Shown one piece after another: positions 58,471 to 64,000 of a stretch of DNA of 64,000 bases (positions are counted from its first letter, which is position 1; each line of letters begins with the position of its first letter). The stretch is from positions 1 to 64,000 of the forward strand of contig CADBZO010000026.1 of the NCBI GenBank assembly GCA_902799185.1, given 5' to 3'. The notes below the pieces were generated by a model. That model was not told the DNA's origin and ran no database searches. It saw only the letters and a list, made by a program, of their open reading frames with translations. The stretch is from an uncultured Bacteroidales bacterium. Lineage in GTDB: Bacteria; Bacteroidota; Bacteroidia; Bacteroidales; Paludibacteraceae. The position numbers and the translations under genes were made by a program.

Positions 58471-59153
58471 AACTGAATACGAACAGTAATCTTTATACCT
58501 TCATCTATTCAGCGGTGATGGTAATCATCGTAGCTGTGCTCTTGGCGGTTGTCAGCCAGGCACTCGCTCCGAAACAGCAGGCAAATATCCTGCTCGACAA
58601 GCAGAAACAGATCCTCGGTGCGCTCAAGGTGGACTACTCCGCCGGCAACCCCGCAGAGATTTACATGGTGCTTGTCAACGACACGCTGACCTACGGCGAC
58701 AAAGAAGTCTATGTAGCGAACCTCAACGGCGAAACCAAATACATCCTGCCGCTCAGCGGTAAGGGTCTTTGGGGCGGCATCGGCGGTTACCTCGCACTCG
58801 ATGCGGACAAGAACACCGTCTATGGCGTCAACTTCAACCACGAGTCCGAGACCCCGGGTCTGGGTGCCAAGATTGTGGAAATGCCGTTCCGCGAGCAGTT
58901 TGAGGGCAAGCACATCCGCAACGCCGCAGGCGAAGTGGTGTCTGTAGCAGTCCTCAAAGCCGGCAAACATGCCGACGGACAGGAGCAGGTAGATGCCATT
59001 TCCGGCGCTACCATCACCTCCTCCGGCGTCAGCACCATGCTGGAAGTCAACCTTGAGGAATATAAAGAATTCCTAAACCTCACCCCGACCCTCTCCCAAG
59101 GAGAGGGAGAAGAGGCTCCGGAAAATGTTGAACCTGTAAAAGAGGAGGATTAA
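58467..59153 (+). CDS. nqrC: Na+-NQR subunit C
   Basis: 228 residues. One N-terminal membrane helix, then the periplasmic flavin domain with covalent-FMN site Thr182 in AISGATITSSGVS, and upstream KGLWGGIGGYLALD and HESETPGLGAKI. After EYKEFL the usual end is extended by NLTPTLSQGEGEEAPENVEP, of which the first 13 residues are a translated GC-rich palindrome (59077-59115). A late addition at the C-terminus should be tolerated. Confidence 0.96.
   Translation: MKLNTNSNLYTFIYSAVMVIIVAVLLAVVSQALAPKQQANILLDKQKQILGALKVDYSAGNPAEIYMVLVNDTLTYGDKEVYVANLNGETKYILPLSGKGLWGGIGGYLALDADKNTVYGVNFNHESETPGLGAKIVEMPFREQFEGKHIRNAAGEVVSVAVLKAGKHADGQEQVDAISGATITSSGVSTMLEVNLEEYKEFLNLTPTLSQGEGEEAPENVEPVKEED
59077..59115. 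repeat. GC-rich palindromic repeat, copy 7, inside nqrC
   Basis: ACCTCACCCCGACCCTCTCC with CAAGGAGAGGGAGAAG, read NLTPTLSQGEGE. Same frame as in ligA copy 3 and cstA. Confidence 0.85.
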
Positions 59154-59156
59154 TAT

Positions 59157-59777
59157 ATGTTAAGTCAGAAAACTAAGGACACATTGCTTGGTCCTCTTAA
59201 CGCGAATAACCCTGTCGTAGTGCAGATTCTGGGTATCTGTTCGGCGCTTGCCGTAACGGTGCAACTCAAGCCTGCCCTCGTGATGGGTATTGCAGTGACG
59301 ATCATCGTCGCTATGTCGAACGTCATCGTGTCGCTTCTGCGTAACACCATCCCGATGCGTGTGCGTATCATCGTGCAGCTCGTGGTAGTAGCTGCGCTGG
59401 TAACCCTCGTCAGCGAAGTATTGAAAGCTTTTGCTTACGATGTAGCGATGCAGCTGAGTGTCTATCTCGGTCTGATTATCACCAACTGTATTCTGATGGG
59501 TCGCTTGGAGGCGTTCGCCATGACCAACAACGCGTGGGATTCGTTCCTTGACGGTCTGGGCAACGGCTTCGGTTATGCCCTCATCCTGGTCATCGTGGCT
59601 GTCATCCGCGAACTGCTCGGTTCGGGTCAGCTGCTCGGTTTCCAGGTTATTCCGCAGTGGTGCTATGACCATGGTTACGAGAACTGCGGTATGATGCTCA
59701 TGCCGGCTATGGCGCTTATCTTGGTAGGTTGTGTAATCTGGGCGCATCGCTCAATTAATGATAAGGAGGCTAAGTAA
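59157..59777 (+). CDS. nqrD: Na+-NQR subunit D
   Basis: 206 residues with six membrane helices. ALLP-like start ([20 protein letters not shown]), [20 protein letters not shown], then [20 protein letters not shown] with the Cys that, with one in NqrE, holds the intramembrane iron centre. Starts 3 nt after nqrC and overlaps nqrE by one base. Confidence 0.97.
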   Translation: MLSQKTKDTLLGPLNANNPVVVQILGICSALAVTVQLKPALVMGIAVTIIVAMSNVIVSLLRNTIPMRVRIIVQLVVVAALVTLVSEVLKAFAYDVAMQLSVYLGLIITNCILMGRLEAFAMTNNAWDSFLDGLGNGFGYALILVIVAVIRELLGSGQLLGFQVIPQWCYDHGYENCGMMLMPAMALILVGCVIWAHRSINDKEAK

Positions 59778-60385
59778 TGGAACACGCTTTAAGTTTATTT
59801 GTCCGCTCGATCTTTGCGGATAACATGATCTTCGCGTACTTCTTGGGAATGTGCTCTTACCTCGCCGTTTCGAAGAACGTGAAGACCTCAGCCGGTCTGG
59901 GTGTAGCCGTTACTTTCGTGCTCGTCGTTACCCTGCCGGTCAACTACCTCTTGCAGACGCTCGTCCTCGAGCCGCTGCATCTGGAGTACCTCAGTTTCAT
60001 CCTCTTCATCGCCGTCATTGCCGCTATCGTGCAACTGGTGGAGATGGTTGTGGAGAAATACAGCCCGTCGCTCTATGCGAGCCTCGGTATCTTCCTGCCG
60101 CTGATTGCGGTGAACTGCGCCATCATGGGTGGTTCGCTCTTCATGCAGCAGCGTATCGGCCTGCCCGCAGTGGATCCTAAGGCTATCACCTCTCTCGGCG
60201 ATGCGTTCATGTACGCATTCGGTTCGGGTCTGGGATGGTTCTTGGCGATTGTCTGCCTCGCAGGTATTCGTGAGAAAATGGAGTATAACGATGTTCCCAA
60301 ACCGCTGCAGGGACTGGGTATCACGTTCATCACCGTGGGACTCATGGCGATGGCGTTCATGTGCTTCAGCGGACTGGAGATTTAA
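59777..60385 (+). CDS. nqrE: Na+-NQR subunit E
   Basis: 202 residues with six helices, inverted relative to Nqr[21 protein letters not shown] and [20 protein letters not shown] carry the conserved Cys for the shared [2Fe-2S] or Fe site. The end [15 protein letters not shown] is typical. A 15-nt gap with a purine-rich ribosome site (AGGAGGA) leads to nqrF. Confidence 0.97.
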   Translation: MEHALSLFVRSIFADNMIFAYFLGMCSYLAVSKNVKTSAGLGVAVTFVLVVTLPVNYLLQTLVLEPLHLEYLSFILFIAVIAAIVQLVEMVVEKYSPSLYASLGIFLPLIAVNCAIMGGSLFMQQRIGLPAVDPKAITSLGDAFMYAFGSGLGWFLAIVCLAGIREKMEYNDVPKPLQGLGITFITVGLMAMAFMCFSGLEI

Positions 60386-60400
60386 TAGGAGGACAACACT

Positions 60401-61636
60401 ATGAATATGACTGCAATTTTATATGCTGTAGGAGTGTTCCTCATTGTGATCCTCCTGCTTGTGGCTATCCTCTTGGTGGCTAAGAAATACTTGGTGTCTT
60501 CGGGTAATGTCAAGGTCACCATCAACGGCGACAAGGTGTACGACGTGACAGCCGGCGGTTCGCTGCTGAACCAACTCGGCGAAGCCGGCGTTCACCTGCC
60601 TTCTGCCTGCGGCGGTAAGGGTTCTTGCGGACAGTGCAAGTGCCAAGTCCTCTCCGGTGGTGGCGAGATCCTGCCTACGGAGACCGTCCATTTCTCGCGC
60701 AAACAGCAGAAAGAAGGCTGGCGTCTGGGTTGCCAAGTCAAAGTGAAAGAAGACATCACCATGAAGGTCGATGAGGCTGTTCTGGGTGTCAAGGAATGGG
60801 AATGCGAGGTTATCTCCAACAAGAACGTCGCTACCTTCATCAAAGAGTTCAAGGTGCAGCTGCCTCCGGGCGAGCACATGCACTTCGAGCCGGGTTCGTA
60901 CGCACAGATCATCATCCCTGAGTACGACATCGACTACGACCGCGACATGGATAAATCGCTCATCGGCGACCTCTATCTGCCGGCTTGGCAGAAGTTCGGA
61001 CTCTTCAAACTCAAACAGAAGAACACCCAAGCTACCGTCCGTGCCTATTCGATGGCTAACTACCCCGACGAGGGAGACATCATCACCCTCACTGTCCGTA
61101 TCGCTACCCCGCCCTTCAAACCGAAAGAGCAGTGCCCGAACGGACCGGAGTTCATGGACGTGCCCTGCGGTATCGCTTCCACGTATATCTTCTCGCTCAA
61201 ACCGGGCGACAAGGTGCGCATGAGCGGTCCTTACGGCGAGTTCCGTCCTGTTTATGACAGTAAGAAGGAGATGATCTGGGTTGGTGGTGGAGCCGGTATG
61301 GCACCGCTGCGTGCGCAGATCATGCACATGTTGAAGACCCGCAACTGCCGCGACCGTCAGATGCACTATTTCTACGGCGCACGTGCGATCGACGAAGTCT
61401 TCTTCCTCGACGATTTCCTCGCGCTGGAGAAGGAGTTCCCGAACTTCCATTTCCACCTCGCGCTGGATCGTCCGGACCCGAAGGCAGACCAACTGGGAAT
61501 CAAGTACACCCCGGGCTTCATCGCTCCCGAGTACTACCTCTGCGGTCCTCCTATGATGGCGAAGACCGTCCTCGACCTACTCCACTCGCTGGGCGTCGAT
61601 GACGCAGACATCCGCTTCGATAACTTCGGAGGATAA
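60401..61636 (+). CDS. nqrF: Na+-NQR subunit F
   Basis: 411 residues. N-terminal helix, a [2Fe-2S] domain with ligands Cys70, Cys76, Cys79 and Cys111, then the ferredoxin-reductase module: FAD-binding RAYSMANYPDE and NADH-binding WVGGGAGMAPLRAQI, ending in the aromatic DNFGG. It is the entry point for electrons from NADH. Last gene of the operon. Confidence 0.98.
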   Translation: MNMTAILYAVGVFLIVILLLVAILLVAKKYLVSSGNVKVTINGDKVYDVTAGGSLLNQLGEAGVHLPSACGGKGSCGQCKCQVLSGGGEILPTETVHFSRKQQKEGWRLGCQVKVKEDITMKVDEAVLGVKEWECEVISNKNVATFIKEFKVQLPPGEHMHFEPGSYAQIIIPEYDIDYDRDMDKSLIGDLYLPAWQKFGLFKLKQKNTQATVRAYSMANYPDEGDIITLTVRIATPPFKPKEQCPNGPEFMDVPCGIASTYIFSLKPGDKVRMSGPYGEFRPVYDSKKEMIWVGGGAGMAPLRAQIMHMLKTRNCRDRQMHYFYGARAIDEVFFLDDFLALEKEFPNFHFHLALDRPDPKADQLGIKYTPGFIAPEYYLCGPPMMAKTVLDLLHSLGVDDADIRFDNFGG

Positions 61637-61672
61637 TTCTGGAATTTCTAGAATTTCTGGAATTTCTAGGAT
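61637..61672. repeat. Tandem array, 9-bp period x4
   Basis: TTCTGGAAT, TTCTAGAAT, TTCTGGAAT, TTCTAGGAT, starting just after the nqrF stop. Confidence 0.95.
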
Positions 61673-61682
61673 AATAATTAAT

Positions 61683-61720
61683 TAAAGAACGCGCACACAC
61701 GTGCGCGTTCTTTATTTTTC
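61683..61720 (+). terminator. Terminator of the nqr operon
   Basis: AAAGAACGCGCAC-ACAC-GTGCGCGTTCTTT, 13-bp stem, then T-rich sequence. A-runs on the other side make it work for the converging gene as well. Confidence 0.92.
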
Positions 61721-61752
61721 TGCATTTATCGGTCCGGCCGCTAAGACGGATG

Positions 61753-62535
61753 TTACCGCGAGAGGTCTTTCAGTTTGATGTCGGGATGGCGGTACTGATG
61801 CGCCTTGGGGGATGGTTTGGCACCGACCTCTATCGCTTGTTGCGGGCAGGCATGGAGGCAGGCGAGGCAGGCGGTACAATGCGGACCTATTGCGGCCAAC
61901 TGAGAATGATCCGCTGTCGGTTCCTCGCGGTCGGAGAGGGTGATATTCCGCATGGGGCAGACGCGGGAACAGATGCCGCAACCGATACATTTGGTTTCGT
62001 TGACGGCGGGACGAAATGTGCGAAGCATCCATTGTTCCATACGTTCCGTGCCCATGAGCCAACCGAGCGGACTGAACCATGCGAAATGGAGCGCCTTGCG
62101 TTCCGACTGTACGTCGGCGATGATGGTCTGCAGGCGGTCTGCAAAACGAGTGAATTTCCAACTCTGGTCATTGGGGTTACGCCCGAAGACGATAGCACTG
62201 TTATCCGGCACACGGATCTTATGGGAGTACGATACCTCTATCCCTTTCTCGCGCAACTGCCGGCGAACCGACCAGATGGAGTTACCCGCCTGTGCGCCGC
62301 AAGGGATGATGATAAACACATACGCGTCTGCGCTGATCTTGAGTCGCGGAACGAGGTTACGCACGGCAGGCGGCGTATTGAAATCATAAGACGGATAAAC
62401 GAGACCGATACGCCGTTCGGATGTCAGATTCTGCCGAACCGCTTCGGTCAGCGGCAAGACTTGGTCGTTGGTGGCAGAGGCTATCTGCCGCGCTATAGCG
62501 AGACAGTTGCCTGTACCAGAGAAATAGAGAATCAT
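61753..62535 (-). CDS. EFR1-type flavodoxin-like/ferredoxin protein
   Basis: 260 residues. Flavodoxin-like N-terminus (MILYFSGTGNCLAIARQIAS) and a C-terminal 2[4Fe-4S] domain (CIGCGICSRVCPMRN near residue 185 and CTACLACLHACPQQAIEVG). This layout is the EFR1 family, thought to be a cytoplasmic electron carrier or oxidoreductase in anaerobes. The longer frame up to 62682 overlaps the SDR gene and adds no family sequence. Starts 17 nt after the SDR stop, so probably one transcript with it. Confidence 0.88.
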   Translation of the reverse strand: MILYFSGTGNCLAIARQIASATNDQVLPLTEAVRQNLTSERRIGLVYPSYDFNTPPAVRNLVPRLKISADAYVFIIIPCGAQAGNSIWSVRRQLREKGIEVSYSHKIRVPDNSAIVFGRNPNDQSWKFTRFADRLQTIIADVQSERKALHFAWFSPLGWLMGTERMEQWMLRTFRPAVNETKCIGCGICSRVCPMRNITLSDREEPTADHSQLAAIGPHCTACLACLHACPQQAIEVGAKPSPKAHQYRHPDIKLKDLSR

Positions 62536-62551
62536 ACTTATATACAGTTTG

Positions 62552-63388
62552 TTAATACCATTTTCTTTTGCCCATAAGGCAGAGAAGAGCGTCCCACCAG
62601 CGGGTTGGCAGCAGCCAGTGGAAGAAGACGATAGCACCTGACAAATGGCCGATACGGTAACGCGTACGCGGAAAGCGGGCATTCACCGCCCGGCAGATAG
62701 CTTTGCGCACTACTGAAGGATCGGAGAGCGAAGAAGACTGATACATACCCCGCAAGTTATAAGCCATCATCTTGCCGGTCTCGGCATATGCTGTCCCTTC
62801 TGAAGTCTCCGCCAGATGGTCCGCCGCAATGATACCCCAGTTAGTCTTGATAGCTCCCGGTTCAATAATGACGACCTCAATACCGAAAGGCTTCACCTCC
62901 ATGCGCAGGGCGTCACTGAAGGCTTCCACCGCATATTTGGAGACGTGGTACCACGCTCCGTAATAGAACACCGATTTGCCGGCGACCGAAGAGGTGTTGA
63001 TGATACGCCCAGAGCGCTGCGCACGCATGGTAGGCAGCACTAACTGGCATAGTCTGGCAAGACCGAAGAGATTGACTTCCAACTGATTGCGGGCATCCTT
63101 CATTGGTACATTCTCTACTGCACCGAAATATCCGTAACCGGCATTGTTGATGAGAACATCGATGCGTCCTTCCTGATTCAGGATAGTCTGCACAGCTTGC
63201 TGCATTGATTGTTCGTCTGTGACATCCATCCGCAGCGGCTCAATGCCATATTCTCGCAGCGCTTCCATCCGCTCTACCCTACGCGCAGCGGCATAGACCT
63301 TATGCCCCTGCCTAGAAAGCGCAATAGCGGTATCGTAACCGATGCCGCTGCTAGCGCCTGTGAGAAGAATAATCTTATGTGTATCCAT
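62552..63388 (-). CDS. Short-chain dehydrogenase/reductase
   Basis: 278 residues. NAD(P)-binding TGASSGIG at residues 10-17, NNAGYG near residue 84, catalytic Ser in NTSSVAGK and YHVSK (Tyr, Lys) near residue 147, followed by EPGAIKTNWG. Classical SDR of about 270 residues; an Arg after the first strand (ARRVERM) suggests NADPH. The substrate is not readable. The stretch after residue 230 is hydrophobic. Confidence 0.9.
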   Translation of the reverse strand: MDTHKIILLTGASSGIGYDTAIALSRQGHKVYAAARRVERMEALREYGIEPLRMDVTDEQSMQQAVQTILNQEGRIDVLINNAGYGYFGAVENVPMKDARNQLEVNLFGLARLCQLVLPTMRAQRSGRIINTSSVAGKSVFYYGAWYHVSKYAVEAFSDALRMEVKPFGIEVVIIEPGAIKTNWGIIAADHLAETSEGTAYAETGKMMAYNLRGMYQSSSLSDPSVVRKAICRAVNARFPRTRYRIGHLSGAIVFFHWLLPTRWWDALLCLMGKRKWY

Positions 63389-63401
63389 ATTCTAAAAATT
63401 G

Positions 63402-64000
63402 CTATAGGTTAGTATACCACTCCTCGCATAGCGCCCGCAGACGCGGCTCATCGCGAATGATTGCACGCAGTTCTTCCAAACTCCGCACATTGCGCTCGGA
63501 ATTGAGCCAAAGACGCATGTAACCGCCTTCGGCGTATTTCTCCAGCAGGTGCTCGCGAGAACGCGCATAGAGCGTCTCGAAATCGCCATCCGGATAGAGT
63601 TTGGCAGAATAAGCCATGGTTCGTGCAATAACCGTTTGCGGTATGATCTGGCGGTCGGCCTCGGCTACGATAGCGCCGTAGATAGTGCGCGGAGGGTTCT
63701 TTCCGCTTGCGCGATGGTCTTCCACGGCATCCCGCATGAGTAGCAGCTGTTCCTCGGAGAACCATTGACGGAGTGTCTGATCCGCCAGCAATATCTCACC
63801 GGAGCGGATATGATGCGTCTCGCGGTCGAACCGCAAGCCGAGGTCATGGTACGCCGCAATAACATACGCCATCTGCTCATCAGCACCATGCTGCCGAGCC
63901 AGCAGCAATGACTCTTGTATAACCGCTTCCGCGTGGTCCCGTTTATGCCCGCCGTCAAAAGATTCGTACTGCGGCAGGATACTCTGCTCGATATATTGCT
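63402..64000 (-). CDS. HD-domain phosphohydrolase, N-terminus outside the window
   Basis: About 199 residues are visible, continuing past the window edge. GHKRDHAEAVIQESLLLARQ and AAYHDLGLRFDRETHHIRSG give the metal-binding His and HD residues of the HD superfamily. EDHRASGKNPPRTIYGAIVA and EADRQIIPQTVIART complete the site. Bacterial members hydrolyse nucleotide phosphates. The C-terminus ALCEEWYTNL is complete, 13 nt from the SDR start, so the three minus-strand genes likely form one operon. Confidence 0.85.
   Translation of the reverse strand, partial: QYIEQSILPQYESFDGGHKRDHAEAVIQESLLLARQHGADEQMAYVIAAYHDLGLRFDRETHHIRSGEILLADQTLRQWFSEEQLLLMRDAVEDHRASGKNPPRTIYGAIVAEADRQIIPQTVIARTMAYSAKLYPDGDFETLYARSREHLLEKYAEGGYMRLWLNSERNVRSLEELRAIIRDEPRLRALCEEWYTNL

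Noticed and set aside
62536..62682. N-terminal extension of the EFR1-type protein
   Set aside because: Overlaps the end of the SDR gene in another frame; the flavodoxin-like start MILYFSGTGN fits family length.

Overview
The window looks like a chromosome segment of an anaerobic member of the Bacteroidales (Bacteroidota). Four things support this. Promoters carry the TAnnTTTGC type -7 box and sit just upstream of genes. Several secreted proteins end in type IX secretion (T9SS) C-terminal domains. Bacteroidota-restricted families are present (DUF6913, PL29-N/collagen-like lipoprotein, IgGFc-binding surface proteins). The energy genes are those of a fermenting anaerobe: pyruvate:ferredoxin oxidoreductase, a small 2[4Fe-4S] ferredoxin and a complete Na+-pumping NQR operon. 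Base composition is moderate to GC-rich in housekeeping genes, with a clearly AT-rich insert around 32.4-34.9 kb. I cannot name a species.

Layout. 0-0.6 kb holds hairpins, a palindromic repeat and a decayed small gene. 0.7-7.4 kb (minus strand) has nifJ, broken by a frameshifting deletion, an AAA ATPase, ferredoxin, ruvC, a tiny membrane protein and a DivIC/FtsB-like protein. 7.5-12.6 kb has a T9SS nuclease followed by ligA, a DUF6913 gene and dapA. 12.6-14.5 kb has a KilA-N remnant and infC-rpmI-rplT on the minus strand, with infC using a non-AUG start. 14.7-19.3 kb has an OB-fold lipoprotein, a PpiD-like chaperone, an AmpG-like transporter and pssA. 19.4-29.6 kb encodes surface proteins: a T9SS endonuclease I and two paralogous IgGFc-binding giants around an OmpA protein. 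A PAP2 phosphatase and tRNA-Val follow.

30.6-49.3 kb is the accessory region. It contains a PIN toxin remnant, a BRO-N protein, a structured leader RNA ending in a terminator, and a tightly packed six-gene run: collagen-like lipoprotein, AbiH, Ig/beta-barrel protein, FN3-like lipoprotein, exported caspase-like protease and DUF4384 protein. After cstA, engB and a broken TonB receptor, the caspase/DUF4384 pair appears again. There it sits with an Ig-SUMF1 protein whose C-terminus resembles a diversity-generating-retroelement variable region, and a hipBA toxin-antitoxin cassette lies between caspase and DUF4384.

49.3-64 kb returns to core functions: mutS, mltG, a USP-like gene, a possible small RNA, tRNA-Ser, a lipoprotein, a CYTH protein, nqrABCDEF, an EFR1-type ferredoxin protein, an SDR and a partial HD hydrolase.

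Four patterns run across the window. (1) About 18 short tandem arrays have unrelated units but periods of 7, 9 or 11 bp, several inside genes in frame. (2) A GC-rich palindromic element occurs seven times, four of them translated inside ligA, nqrC and cstA. (3) Both tRNA genes have their 3' ends duplicated roughly 100-130 bp downstream. (4) A promoter-leader cassette precedes the KilA-N, BRO-N and collagen-like genes. The strongest candidates for an undescribed system are the duplicated envelope caspase-DUF4384 module and the leader RNA cassette.
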